This document shows positions 1 to 8,763 of a stretch of 64,000 bases of DNA, piece by piece. How positions within the stretch are numbered: position 1 is the stretch's first letter; each line of letters begins with the position of its first letter. The DNA is from Candidatus Methylopumilus universalis (GTDB lineage: Bacteria > Pseudomonadota > Gammaproteobacteria > Burkholderiales > Methylophilaceae). The DNA lies in assembly GCA_945883335.1 (NCBI GenBank), contig CAMCXI010000003.1:1-64000 (forward strand). The letters run 5' to 3'. The translations under genes were made by a program, and so were the position numbers. Below the pieces are notes generated by a model that saw nothing but the letters and a program-made list of their open reading frames with translations, was not told the origin of the DNA and made no database searches.

Positions 1-133
1 TTCCGAAGAACCAGTGAACTTGCCAGCTACAAACACTCACACCTATCGATTGTTCAAATTTTTAAAGAGCAGGTATTACTCAATTCTTTTCTACTTCACC
101 AACCCAGAAACTTGTTCCGCGTTAGCAACGAGA
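1..133 (-). promoter_or_regulatory. Leader of an rRNA operon (16S gene lies beyond the left edge)
   Basis: Read on the minus strand, this stretch has a boxA-like antitermination site, TGCTCTTTAAAAA, at 59-71. It is followed by sequence typical of proteobacterial 16S leaders (AACAATCGATAGGTGTGAG, ending near 41). It lies just downstream of a strong promoter at 140-167 and runs off the window. The 16S gene itself is not in the window, so the rRNA operon is inferred from boxA, the promoter type and the tRNA-fMet neighbour. Confidence 0.75.
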
Positions 134-139
134 GGGCGC

Positions 140-167
140 ATTATACAGAGCCAAAAAATCTCGTCAA
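140..167 (-). promoter_or_regulatory. rRNA-type sigma70 promoter
   Basis: The minus strand has a -35 box TTGACG (162-167), a 16-base spacer and a perfect -10 box TATAAT (140-145). A GC-rich discriminator (GCGCCC) follows, as expected for stringently controlled rRNA promoters. AT-rich sequence upstream could act as an UP element. The predicted start is near 133, leading into the boxA leader. Confidence 0.8.
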
Positions 168-189
168 CTACTAAATTCTGCATTAGATT

Positions 190-266
<77 letters not shown>

Positions 267-299
267 TCCGATTCGACATTGGTGCCGTCGAGAGACGAG

Positions 300-329
300 A
301 CTATAGCAAGCTTAGCGCTCGCCTGTCAA
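300..329 (-). promoter_or_regulatory. Promoter of tRNA-fMet
   Basis: The minus strand shows TTGACA (324-329), an 18-base spacer and TATAGT (300-305). The predicted start is about 25 bases ahead of the tRNA 5' end, which suits processing of a short 5' extension. Confidence 0.65.
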
Positions 330-375
330 GGCTAAAACGGGATTATCTTAAGAATCTAAGGGGTGGGGTTTCTGA

Positions 376-1140
376 CTACTTGGATTGGCTTGAAATGATC
401 TTGCGTACCAATTCCAGATCATCATGGGTATCAACGCCCGTTGCTGGCGCATCATTAACCACTGATACACTAATCTTATATCCATGCCAGATAGCTCTTA
501 ATTGCTCTAGCACCTCATATTGTTCAATCGGTGCAGGGGTTAAATTTGCATAGGCATGTAAAAAGCTTGCACGGTAAGCATAAATGCCCACGTGGCGATA
601 AATAGACATGTCGCGAGGTAGCTCTTGAGACTGCGCAAATACATCGCGCGGATAAGGAATTGGGGCGCGACTAAAATACATTGCATAACCTTCTGCGTTC
701 ATCACAACCTTCACCACATTTGGATTGATCATCGTGTCTTTATGATGAATGGTATGACAAACTGTAGCGATAGATGCTTGCGCATGTGAATTCAAGTCAC
801 AAGCCACTTGTTGAATAAGCTTAGGGTCAATCAAAGGTTCATCCCCTTGAACATTCACCACTAAAACATCATAGTCCCACTCAAAATGCGCAGCCACTTC
901 AGCCAGCCTGTCCGTGCCAGAAACATGATCTTCACGCGTCATGACCGCTTTAAATCCATAACGCTCCACAGCGGCCAAGATGTCGACATGGTCTGTTGCA
1001 ACAATGACATCTTCTGCACCGCTCGCAACTGCTTGCTCTGCAACTCGGACTACCATAGGCTTGCCGCCAATATCCAACAATGGCTTGGCTGGCAAACGGC
1101 TACTTGCATAACGGGCAGGAATAACGACTTTAAATTTCAT
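376..1140 (-). CDS. kdsB: 3-deoxy-manno-octulosonate cytidylyltransferase (CMP-KDO synthetase)
   Basis: Activates KDO with CTP to give CMP-KDO for the inner core of lipopolysaccharide, in the cytoplasm. The N-terminus carries the nucleotidyltransferase signature [15 protein letters not shown], followed by VATDHVDI and the metal-binding stretch [10 protein letters not shown]. The length of 254 residues is normal for KdsB. I chose ATG at 1140 because it begins [10 protein letters not shown] directly; a TTG at 1158 would add six residues with no clear ribosome site. It is the last gene of the lpxK-ycaR-kdsB run, in keeping with a shared lipid A/KDO role. Confidence 0.95.
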   Translation of the reverse strand: MKFKVVIPARYASSRLPAKPLLDIGGKPMVVRVAEQAVASGAEDVIVATDHVDILAAVERYGFKAVMTREDHVSGTDRLAEVAAHFEWDYDVLVVNVQGDEPLIDPKLIQQVACDLNSHAQASIATVCHTIHHKDTMINPNVVKVVMNAEGYAMYFSRAPIPYPRDVFAQSQELPRDMSIYRHVGIYAYRASFLHAYANLTPAPIEQYEVLEQLRAIWHGYKISVSVVNDAPATGVDTHDDLELVRKIISSQSK

Positions 1141-1167
1141 CTGTTGAATATTGAGCAAAGTAGAAAA

Positions 1168-1347
1168 TTAGACTTCTTCCGCATCGGGCAATTTTCTTGC
1201 CTCTTCCTCAAGCATCACTGGAATATCGTCTTTAATTTGGAAACCCAATCGGCAAGGCTTGCAAACTAACTCTTGCTCAGCTTTGCGATAGTGCAAAGCG
1301 CTTTTGCAAACCGGGCACACCAAAATATCGAGTAATTTAATATCCAT
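1168..1347 (-). CDS. ycaR: Trm112-family small zinc-binding protein (YcaR/UPF0434)
   Basis: A 59-residue protein starting [15 protein letters not shown]. It has two cysteine pairs (C11/C14 and C29/C32) and the family ending [11 protein letters not shown]. Homologues in this position lie between lpxK and kdsB throughout Proteobacteria. Eukaryotic and archaeal Trm112 proteins activate methyltransferases; the bacterial role is not firmly set. The gene ends 27 bases before the kdsB ATG and begins one base after the lpxK stop codon, so it is almost certainly co-transcribed and perhaps translationally coupled. Confidence 0.9.
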   Translation of the reverse strand: MDIKLLDILVCPVCKSALHYRKAEQELVCKPCRLGFQIKDDIPVMLEEEARKLPDAEEV

Positions 1348-1348
1348 A

Positions 1349-2377
1349 CTATTTTCCTTTGCTTAATGTTGCCAGTTTTTGCAACACCAATTCATTTAAT
1401 CCATTTTCTATATTAGCACTGACTGGAAGCATCCAAATATCGTATTGCGCATTACCTTTGACAAATTGGGCACACTTCACCGCATCTTTTTCCGTCATCA
1501 AAATCGTCTTACCCGCAAACGGCAATAAATCTTGCGGCTTAAAAGCATAATGATCAGCAAAAACTTTCTGCTCAAAAACCAAACCCATTTTTGTTAAGCC
1601 ATCAAAGAAACGCTTAGGATTACCAATACCCGCAATGGCGACCAAATGTTTATTGTTAAAGTCATTAGACTTTTGCTGAGTTTTGCCATCAAATAAGGAA
1701 ACAAACACATCCCCAGAAAATCCCATCTGAAACACTGGCAATAGAAATTCCGTATTAATTAAAGTCTGCTGATTAGCTTGCGTTATGACAATTGCATCAA
1801 CCTCATTCAGTCGAGATTTAGCTTCTCGCAGAGGGCCCGCAGGTAATAATAATTCATTTCCAAAAGCACGCTCGGCATCTACAACGGCAATTTCAATATC
1901 ACGCTTCAATCGATAATGCTGAAGGCCGTCATCACTGACAATGACATTCACATCACGATGCGCTTGCAATAAAGCCATCCCCGCATCCACACGATTTGCA
2001 CCTACAAAAACTGGACAAGCTACACGCTTAGCAATAAGCAAGGGCTCATCACCCACTTTGCTTGGTGAGCTATTGGTTGAAACTTCGGTCACATCATTTA
2101 CGGAACCACCGTAGCCGCGACTAATAATGCCCGGCTTGAATCCCGCAATCTTTAATTGCTCCGCCAGCCAAATAACAAGCGGGGTTTTCCCTGTGCCACC
2201 GACACTAATATTACCAACCACAATAACGGGAACTGGTAGTTGATAACTTCTTAAAATGCCAAGACGAAATAGATATTTTCTGGCAGTACTAAGGCAAAAG
2301 AAAACAAGAGACGTGGGCAATAAAACTAGATGCCAGATTGAATAGCCTTTCCATTGTTTTTGGAGCCAATCAGCCAT
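1349..2377 (-). CDS. lpxK: Tetraacyldisaccharide 4'-kinase
   Basis: Phosphorylates the 4' position of the lipid A disaccharide precursor at the inner face of the inner membrane. A hydrophobic N-terminal helix (about residues 15-35) precedes the Walker A-like motif [12 protein letters not shown] (about 55-66). SRGYGG and the [16 protein letters not shown] motif follow. The 342-residue length is typical. It lies between msbA, which flips the finished product, and ycaR-kdsB, so successive steps of lipid A biogenesis are grouped. Confidence 0.95.
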   Translation of the reverse strand: MADWLQKQWKGYSIWHLVLLPTSLVFFCLSTARKYLFRLGILRSYQLPVPVIVVGNISVGGTGKTPLVIWLAEQLKIAGFKPGIISRGYGGSVNDVTEVSTNSSPSKVGDEPLLIAKRVACPVFVGANRVDAGMALLQAHRDVNVIVSDDGLQHYRLKRDIEIAVVDAERAFGNELLLPAGPLREAKSRLNEVDAIVITQANQQTLINTEFLLPVFQMGFSGDVFVSLFDGKTQQKSNDFNNKHLVAIAGIGNPKRFFDGLTKMGLVFEQKVFADHYAFKPQDLLPFAGKTILMTEKDAVKCAQFVKGNAQYDIWMLPVSANIENGLNELVLQKLATLSKGK

Positions 2378-2392
2378 TCACTCGCGCCAGTC

Positions 2393-4144
2393 TTAATGGA
2401 ACTGCTTCTGATACAGCTTGGCGTAATGACCGCCCGCTTTTAATAACTCGGCATGTGTGCCGCTCTCGACGATCTCACCATGCTCCATCACAAAAATACG
2501 GTCAGCGTTTTCAATGGTCGATAAGCGATGTGCAATCACAATACTGGTGCGATTTTTCATCAAAGTATCTAGCGCCGCCTGAACATGTTGCTCTGATTCG
2601 GTATCCAAAGCCGAGGTTGCTTCATCCAACAGCAATATAGGCGCATCTTTCAGAATCGCTCGCGCAATAGCTAAACGCTGACGCTGCCCCCCAGAAAGGC
2701 GAACACCCCTATCACCAATCTCACTTTGCAAGCCATTAGGGAGCTGCTGAATAAATTCCCATGCATGCGCAGCTTTAGCGGCCGCAATCACGCTTTCTTC
2801 ACTTGTGCCGCGTAATGCCCCATAGGCAATATTGTTGAAAACCGTATCGTTAAACAACACAACATCTTGACTCACTAGCGCAAATTGCTCACGCAAATTA
2901 CTGAGCTTTAAAGCACGAATATCCATACCATCCAATAAGACTAGGCCTTCTTGATGCTCATAAAACCGAGGAAGTAAATTCACCATCGTTGTTTTGCCAC
3001 CGCCAGAACGACCTACCAAGGCTAACTTTTCGCCTGGTTTAATGACGAAGCTTAGTTGATTAAGTGCATTGCTTTTGGCGCTTTCATATCGCAAGCCAAC
3101 GCTCTTAAACTCAATCTCGCCTTTGGCATGACCAATCTCGTGCGCTCCCTCATCTAACTCGGGCTGAGTATCAATCAAACCAAAAACACTCTGAGCGGCA
3201 GCAACGCCCACTTGCACCGTCTCATTCATCTTGGTCAAGCTTTTAATCGGTGGAATCAGCATAAGAAGCGCACCAATAAAGGCAGCAAACTCACCCGCCG
3301 TAAATTTACCTACTGAATAATAAACAACCGCGCCCAAAGAAAATGCCGCAAGCATTTCAATCACCATGCTATTGATGCCCGAAATACGGGTTAAACGAAT
3401 TTGCATATGGCGATTCTTAGCCACAACAGAAGCAAATCTTTTTTGCTCGTACTCCGCCCCAGCAAAAATCTTAATCATGCGCTGACCAGCGCTGGCCTCT
3501 TCCGCCACTTGGGTCATTTCACCCATCGTACCTTGTGTGGCTTTACCAGCCTCTCTGAGCTTAGGTGTCATCTTTTTGAGGTATAAAACCATGAGTGGTG
3601 CTGTGACGACAAAAATCAATGTGAGGCGCCAATCCAAATACAACATGTAAGCAACCATTCCCACGATCGTCAAACTGTCACGAACAGAGCTAACAGCCGC
3701 ATTGGTAGCGGCGCTCGACATTTGCTCCGTATCATAGGTGAGCTTGGATGTCACAACACCAGCCGAAACGGAATCAAAAAAACTTACTGGCAACGTCATG
3801 AGTTTTGCGAAGGCTTCAACCCGTAAATCTTCTACCACGCGACGTTCCACCCACCTCATGGCAAATGTTGAAGCAAAGCCGGCAAATGCTCGCAAAGCCA
3901 ACAGACCAAACAACATAAAAGGCAGCAAGTTCAACAGAGCCTGATCGTGCTTAACAAAACCAGCGTCCGTCACTAGCTTAATCGTGGCAAGAAAACCGGT
4001 GTTAGTGGCTGAAAAAGCAACGAGCGCGAGAATACTAAAGGCAAACATTTGCCAGTAATGGAGTGCATATTTCAGCATGCGCAAATAAAGCGTCTTGGCT
4101 GAGTATTGGTGGAATTGTGATTTTGAACGACTAAATTTGGTCAT
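2393..4144 (-). CDS. msbA: Lipid A flippase, ABC exporter MsbA
   Basis: A half-transporter of 583 residues: six membrane segments in the first ~310 residues, then an ATPase domain. Visible motifs are Walker A (GRSGGGKTT), the ABC signature (LSGGQRQRLAIARAIL), Walker B/D-loop (LLLDEATSALD) and the H-loop (IAHRLSTI). It flips lipid A-core across the inner membrane as a homodimer. The N-terminal tail of about 25 basic residues is somewhat longer than in E. coli. It is followed 15 bases on by lpxK. Confidence 0.93.
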   Translation of the reverse strand: MTKFSRSKSQFHQYSAKTLYLRMLKYALHYWQMFAFSILALVAFSATNTGFLATIKLVTDAGFVKHDQALLNLLPFMLFGLLALRAFAGFASTFAMRWVERRVVEDLRVEAFAKLMTLPVSFFDSVSAGVVTSKLTYDTEQMSSAATNAAVSSVRDSLTIVGMVAYMLYLDWRLTLIFVVTAPLMVLYLKKMTPKLREAGKATQGTMGEMTQVAEEASAGQRMIKIFAGAEYEQKRFASVVAKNRHMQIRLTRISGINSMVIEMLAAFSLGAVVYYSVGKFTAGEFAAFIGALLMLIPPIKSLTKMNETVQVGVAAAQSVFGLIDTQPELDEGAHEIGHAKGEIEFKSVGLRYESAKSNALNQLSFVIKPGEKLALVGRSGGGKTTMVNLLPRFYEHQEGLVLLDGMDIRALKLSNLREQFALVSQDVVLFNDTVFNNIAYGALRGTSEESVIAAAKAAHAWEFIQQLPNGLQSEIGDRGVRLSGGQRQRLAIARAILKDAPILLLDEATSALDTESEQHVQAALDTLMKNRTSIVIAHRLSTIENADRIFVMEHGEIVESGTHAELLKAGGHYAKLYQKQFH

Positions 4145-4168
4145 GAATTTGACTGCTTAATTCACCTG

Positions 4169-4203
4169 TCCCAAGCGATTTAATGAAATTAGTTGGCTTG
4201 GGA
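4169..4203. repeat. Inverted repeat between exbD and msbA
   Basis: Eight-base arms TCCCAAGC (4169-4176) and GCTTGGGA (4196-4203) flank a 19-base AT-rich loop in the only sizeable gap of the exbBD-msbA-lpxK run. No T-tract follows on the minus strand, so it is not a convincing terminator. It may be an RNA processing or stabilising hairpin. Confidence 0.35.
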
Positions 4204-4250
4204 GATTTAAAAGATGACATTAACGGATAAATATCCATCAATAAAAAGAT

Positions 4251-4673
4251 TTAGTGATTACCACCAGTTTGTGTTGCGAAGGTAATGTGGGTATAACCGA
4301 CTTGACGGGCGGCTTCCATCACATTAATGACTGACTGATGCGTGGTGTTTGCATCCGCATTAATAATAATGGTAGGTTCTTTACCATTGCCAGCTGCTTG
4401 CTGAAGTGCAGAACCAATCGCGCTGACCGACCCATCAGCCAAAGCACTTTTGCCAATCACATAATGACCTTTCGCATCTACACCTACATCAATAACTAAA
4501 GGCTTTTGCTCAGGAGAATTAGCTTGAGCAGTCGGCAGGTTGATTTGCAATTCGCTCATGCGGGCAAACGTTGAACTCACGACCAAGAAAATAATAATGA
4601 CCAATAACACATCGATTAATGGCACAAGGTTCATTTCTAAATCCTCGTATTTTTTTCCACGCTGAAAATTCAT
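4251..4673 (-). CDS. exbD: Biopolymer transport protein ExbD/TolR family
   Basis: A 140-residue inner-membrane protein with a short cytoplasmic N-terminus, one transmembrane helix (about residues 15-35, beginning NLVPLIDVLLVIIIFLVV) and a periplasmic domain. The aspartate in PLIDV is the conserved proton-path residue of ExbD/TolR/MotB proteins. With ExbB it couples the proton motive force to TonB or an envelope partner. Placement beside msbA/lpxK is a common betaproteobacterial arrangement. The gene starts two bases after exbB ends. Confidence 0.9.
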   Translation of the reverse strand: MNFQRGKKYEDLEMNLVPLIDVLLVIIIFLVVSSTFARMSELQINLPTAQANSPEQKPLVIDVGVDAKGHYVIGKSALADGSVSAIGSALQQAAGNGKEPTIIINADANTTHQSVINVMEAARQVGYTHITFATQTGGNH

Positions 4674-4675
4674 GA

Positions 4676-5287
4676 TTACTTACGCTCGCCGTGAATGATT
4701 TCAACTAGTTTGTTAGCTTGTTGTTCCATCTCTAAAATCAAACTATCAATCTTTGCACGGAAATAGCGATAAGAAATCATCGCTGGTACAGCAACAACAA
4801 TACCGCCAGCAGTATTATAAAGTGCCACGGAAATACCTTTAGCAAACTGTGCAACGTCGTGACCAGAGCCAGCCGCATTAAACGCACCAAACAACTCCAC
4901 CATACCAATCACGGTACCTAACAAACCAAGCAATGGACTGACTGTGGCAATGGTACCAAGCGTCGACAAGTTTTTTTCTAGCTTATGAGCTACAGCACGG
5001 CCAGACTCCTCAATCGACTCTTTAACAATTTCTCTTGATGAAGTGACATTACTTAAAGCACTTGCAAAAATTTCACCTAGCATTGAATGCGCTTGAAGTT
5101 TATCGCAAGTCTCTTTAGTCACACCACCCTGCACTAACCATTTTTTAACCTCAGGTAGTAAGTTAGAAGGCGCAATCAACTCGCTGCGTAAGGTCCAAGC
5201 GCGCTCAACAATAATGGCTATCGCAATAATTGAAGCAAGGATAAGTGGATAAATTGGCCAGCCAGCAGCGATAATGATTTCTAACAC
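4676..5287 (-). CDS. exbB: Biopolymer transport protein ExbB (MotA/TolQ/ExbB family)
   Basis: A 203-residue membrane protein with an N-terminal helix at about 5-25 and the paired C-terminal helices of the family (TLGTIATVSPLLGLLGTVIG and GISVALYNTAGGIVVAVPAM). It forms the pentameric proton channel around ExbD. The start is GTG at 5287, supported by AGGAG four bases upstream. It directly follows the dead comEC gene, so the intact operon probably now begins here (see the candidate promoter at 5361-5389). Confidence 0.92.
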   Translation of the reverse strand: MLEIIIAAGWPIYPLILASIIAIAIIVERAWTLRSELIAPSNLLPEVKKWLVQGGVTKETCDKLQAHSMLGEIFASALSNVTSSREIVKESIEESGRAVAHKLEKNLSTLGTIATVSPLLGLLGTVIGMVELFGAFNAAGSGHDVAQFAKGISVALYNTAGGIVVAVPAMISYRYFRAKIDSLILEMEQQANKLVEIIHGERK

Positions 5288-5360
5288 ACAATACTCCTAA
5301 AAGTTCTTGAATTGTCTTGCTTAGCACCACAACGATACTAAGTCATATTAAAGTGCAGTT

Positions 5361-5389
5361 ACTTTAGCGCGTCAGTGCTTTTTCAGCAA
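5361..5389 (-). promoter_or_regulatory. Candidate promoter for exbB-exbD-msbA-lpxK-ycaR-kdsB
   Basis: On the minus strand TTGCTG (5384-5389), a 17-base spacer and TAAAGT (5361-5366) make a moderate sigma70 promoter about 75 bases ahead of the exbB GTG. It lies just beyond the end of the comEC remnant. This is a pattern match only. Confidence 0.4.
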
Positions 5390-5453
5390 GTACACTTAAT
5401 CAAATCAACCGCTATTTGTCATACCAATATCGGCTCTGTGCTTTGCGCCAACT

Positions 5454-6040
5454 TTACGCAATCAAGTCTTCTTTCTCATTAAATCTCAATAAAACGGCAC
5501 CATCCTCATTAGAGCAATAAGTCCGAATGCCACGACGACTATACCGATCAACAATATCCGCTTTGGGATGCCCAAAACGATTGCGATAGCCAACGGTAAA
5601 AATCGCTATTTGCGGGCTGACTGCATCTAGCAAGGTTTCGCTCGAAGAAGTTCGACTAGCGTGATGTGGTGCGATTAATACAGAGAAATGTGGCTGGGTA
5701 CCTTGGCATTGGGCGTCAACGCACGCTCAACATTGAAGGCAAAGCGTGTGCCGTTTTCTAGGGCTTGCGGAAGCGTAGCGACCACGCCAACCAGTTCAAT
5801 TTTTTTCGTTTCCCATTCAAGCGGCAAAGCATCGGCAAGCCTCCAACTGCCAAATAAGCCCGCCCAAGCAAAACCCAACATAAGCGCTAAAAAATAAACG
5901 AGCGGCTGCCTAAAGGAAATGAAACGATATAAAACAAAAATTAAGGGAATAAACGCCAGCAGCCAAAAGCTGCTGGGTATAAAAGACATTTGCTGAAACA
6001 ACCAAACACCTAAAACAAAGATGAGTGCCTAAATCGCCAT
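5454..6040 (-). pseudogene. comEC: comEC remnant (DNA-uptake channel), internally deleted
   Basis: Intact ComEC is a 700-800 residue inner-membrane channel for transforming DNA. Here the first ~115 codons (6040 to about 5697) encode the N-terminal hydrophobic region, with pieces such as ALIFVLGVWLFQQM and LALMLGFAWAGLFGSWRLAD. They are joined in a different frame to the last ~78 codons (about 5695-5454), which carry the metallo-beta-lactamase-like C-terminus (VLIAPHHAS, FTVGYRNRFGHPK). About 550-600 residues are missing. An in-frame TAG also sits at codon 4 after ATG 6040 (MAI*ALIF). It sits between lolD and exbB, the usual comEC place. The function is certainly lost. Confidence 0.88.
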
Positions 6041-6054
6041 GAAAGACTAAAACA

Positions 6055-6729
6055 TTAAATCGCCAACAACTTGCCATCCACCAATTTATATTGGCGTTTT
6101 AATTTTACAGATAACTCTAAATCGTGGGTCACCACCACCAAAGCGACACCCTGGCTTTGATTCATCTCCAGCAACAAATCAAATACTGCATGCGCTGTAT
6201 GTCTGTCCAAATTACCTGTTGGCTCATCCGCTAAAACGCTTTGAGGCTTGGTGACCAAGGCCCTAGCTACCGCCGCGCGCTGACGCTCGCCGCCGGAAAG
6301 CTCACCTGGCATATGCTCCATCCGATGCGATAAGCCAACTTTTTTCAATATTTCAGCAGCGCTTGTAATCGCCTCTTCACGTGGCGTGCGCCGAATTAAC
6401 AAAGGCATGGCCACATTTTCCAACGCGGTAAATTCTGGCAACAAATGATGAAACTGATACACAAAACCTAACGATTGATTACGTAATTCGCCGCGTTTGG
6501 TTTCATTCATGCCAGCAAGCGGCTTACCCAAAATGCTGACTTCGCCAGCACTTGGCGCATCCAAGCCCCCTAGTAAGTGCAAAAGCGTACTTTTGCCAGA
6601 ACCCGAAGTACCAACAATCGCGACTTGCTCACCTACTTGCACATCTAAATCAATCCCATTAAGCACTGCTACATCTAGGCCTGCGTAGGTTTTTTGCAAA
6701 CCTGTTGATTGAAGAATAAGGTTAGTCAT
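6055..6729 (-). CDS. lolD: Lipoprotein-releasing system ATPase LolD
   Basis: A 224-residue ABC ATPase with Walker A ([18 protein letters not shown]), a Q-loop region ([20 protein letters not shown]), signature ([15 protein letters not shown]), Walker B ([12 protein letters not shown]) and H-loop (VVVTHD). It powers release of outer-membrane lipoproteins from the inner membrane to the LolA chaperone. Its start overlaps the end of lolC by eight bases, indicating translational coupling. Confidence 0.95.
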   Translation of the reverse strand: MTNLILQSTGLQKTYAGLDVAVLNGIDLDVQVGEQVAIVGTSGSGKSTLLHLLGGLDAPSAGEVSILGKPLAGMNETKRGELRNQSLGFVYQFHHLLPEFTALENVAMPLLIRRTPREEAITSAAEILKKVGLSHRMEHMPGELSGGERQRAAVARALVTKPQSVLADEPTGNLDRHTAHAVFDLLLEMNQSQGVALVVVTHDLELSVKLKRQYKLVDGKLLAI

Positions 6730-8011
6730 AGCGCAAAGCCTCCGCTGGATTCATTTTGGAAGCTTTCCAGCTCGGATAAAGCGTTGCAATCAAACTCAAG
6801 AAGAACGACAAAATCACGATAGTCATTACATCACCCCACAATAAATGGGATGGCAATTCGCTAATGTAATAAATGTCTTTGGCCAAAAACTGCACATTAA
6901 ATAAATGCTCAATAAACGGCACAATTGTGCTGATATTGAGCGCAATCAATACCCCAAAAAATGCTCCGAAGACTGTGCCAATCACACCAATCAGCGCTCC
7001 TTGCACAATGAATATGGCCATAATGCTGGGCGGGCTTGCACCGAAGGTGCGCATAATTGCAATATCAGCGCGTTTATCCGTCACTGCCATGACCAAGGTG
7101 GAAACAATATTAAATGCCGCCACCGCAACAATAAGAGCCAAGATAATGAACATCACACGTTTTTCCATTTGAATGGCACGGAAGAAATTGGCGTGTTCAT
7201 GCGTCCAGTCCGTTAAAAATAAAGCCTGTGTTTCATCGCTCAACACCACCGCCAAATCACGCGATATTTTTGGTGCTAAAAACAAATCATCCAATTTTAA
7301 ACGCACACCAGAAACGTTATCGCCCATGCGGTAAAGCTTAGCGGCATCGTCAATATTAATCAGCGCCAAGCCCGCATCGTATTCATACATACCAATTTGA
7401 AACAAACCGACCACCGTGAATTGCTTAATCCTAGGCACAACCCCAGTCGGAGTGAATTGCCCTTGTGGCGCCATCAGCACTACTTTGTCACCTAAAATAA
7501 CTCCCAGAGATTGCGCAAGTTCAGCACCAAGCACAATGCCAAACCCACCCGCTTTCAAATCAGTCAATTGCCCAGCGCGCATATGGCCAGCCAAGTCAGA
7601 AACTTTACCTTCCTCATTCGGCAACACCCCACGCACAATTGCACCTTGAACCGCTTGACCATTAGAAAGCATGCCCTGAGCTACGATATAAGGTGCTGTG
7701 CCAGTCACATGCTTGGCAGTTTGTACTTTAGCGGAAACGTCCTGCCAATCCGCAAGCACATTATTCGCACCGGTGATTTGTAAGTGCGAAGCAACCCCCA
7801 AAATACGTGAGCGCAATTCTTCTTGAAAGCCATTCATCACTGAAAGCACAACGATGAGTGCTGCAACACCAAGCCCAATGCCGACCATACTGGTGAGTGA
7901 GATAAACGAAATAAAGTGATTTTGTCTTTTGGCGCGAGTGTAGCGCATGCCTACAAAAAGCTCGAACGGCAATGATTTGTTAATTTTTTGGAAACAACTA
8001 TACATGGACAT
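6722..8011 (-). CDS. lolC: Lipoprotein-releasing system permease LolC/LolE
   Basis: FtsX/MacB-fold permease of about 429 residues. The first membrane helix ([20 protein letters not shown]) is followed by a ~200-residue periplasmic domain, then three C-terminal helices with the conserved [16 protein letters not shown] motif. It extracts mature lipoproteins with LolD. Only one permease gene is present here, so it may work as a homodimer. I prefer ATG at 8011, preceded by AAAGAGAAA at good spacing; ATGs at 8050 or 8044 would add 11-13 polar residues. Most LolC/E proteins begin nearer [15 protein letters not shown]. Confidence 0.9.
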   Translation of the reverse strand: MSMYSCFQKINKSLPFELFVGMRYTRAKRQNHFISFISLTSMVGIGLGVAALIVVLSVMNGFQEELRSRILGVASHLQITGANNVLADWQDVSAKVQTAKHVTGTAPYIVAQGMLSNGQAVQGAIVRGVLPNEEGKVSDLAGHMRAGQLTDLKAGGFGIVLGAELAQSLGVILGDKVVLMAPQGQFTPTGVVPRIKQFTVVGLFQIGMYEYDAGLALINIDDAAKLYRMGDNVSGVRLKLDDLFLAPKISRDLAVVLSDETQALFLTDWTHEHANFFRAIQMEKRVMFIILALIVAVAAFNIVSTLVMAVTDKRADIAIMRTFGASPPSIMAIFIVQGALIGVIGTVFGAFFGVLIALNISTIVPFIEHLFNVQFLAKDIYYISELPSHLLWGDVMTIVILSFFLSLIATLYPSWKASKMNPAEALRYD

Positions 8012-8157
8012 GACCAGTTTCTCTTTATTTATTTGTTTATTCATTAACACCAGCTTCGATCGATAAATGCTTTGTAACCCTTTAATGGAAGACTGTTAAA
8101 CAATTATGGTTCAAGAATTTTAGCAGGGTTAAGCCATCATTCTGTTAAAATTACATT

Positions 8158-8763
8158 ATGTTTACAGGAATAATCCAAGCCACAGGCAAAATAGAAACTA
8201 TCACCCCTGCGGGCGATGACGTAAAATTGCATATCAACATCGGTCCACTCGATATGTCAGATGTCCAGATTGGCGACAGCATTGCCGTCAATGGCGTATG
8301 CCTGACCGCGGTGACTTTTAGCGATAAGCACTTTGAAGCGCATGTTTCAAAAGAAACGCTGAACTGCACAGTGGGCTTAGATTCCCCACGTGAGGTGAAC
8401 CTTGAAAAAGCATTACGTCTTTCAGATAGATTAGGCGGGCACTTAGTAAGCGGCCATGTCGATAGCGTAGGCCAAGTGCTTAAATTTGAATCTGTAGGAG
8501 ACTGCTGGATATTAGTCATTCGTGCGCCGCACAAATTATCTCGCTATGTTGCCATCAAAGGCTCTATTGCGATTGATGGCGTCAGTCTCACTGTCAACAC
8601 TGTCGATAAAGACAACTTCAGCATGAACCTCATCCCTCATACACTAGAAAACACTGCGCTCAAACATTTGGGTGTTGGCAGCCGTGTAAATTTAGAAGTT
8701 GACCTCATTGCCCGATATGTTGAACGCATGACGCAATGGGGCAATGAAAGCGAACCAGCATGA
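8158..8763 (+). CDS. ribE: Riboflavin synthase alpha chain
   Basis: Dismutates two 6,7-dimethyl-8-ribityllumazine molecules to riboflavin. The 201 residues form two lumazine-binding repeats, each starting with a family hallmark (MFTGIIQATGKIETI at residue 1; GHLVSGHVDSVGQVL at about 98) and carrying a GVCLT or GVSLTV motif. It overlaps ribBA by four bases (ATGA), a standard riboflavin gene order. The 107 to 146-base upstream gap is too short for an FMN riboswitch and shows none. Confidence 0.95.
   Translation: MFTGIIQATGKIETITPAGDDVKLHINIGPLDMSDVQIGDSIAVNGVCLTAVTFSDKHFEAHVSKETLNCTVGLDSPREVNLEKALRLSDRLGGHLVSGHVDSVGQVLKFESVGDCWILVIRAPHKLSRYVAIKGSIAIDGVSLTVNTVDKDNFSMNLIPHTLENTALKHLGVGSRVNLEVDLIARYVERMTQWGNESEPA

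Noticed and set aside
8012-8157. Possible FMN riboswitch ahead of ribE
   Set aside because: The gap is too short, and none of the conserved RFN helices or its AGGA/GGGG-type junctions can be found.
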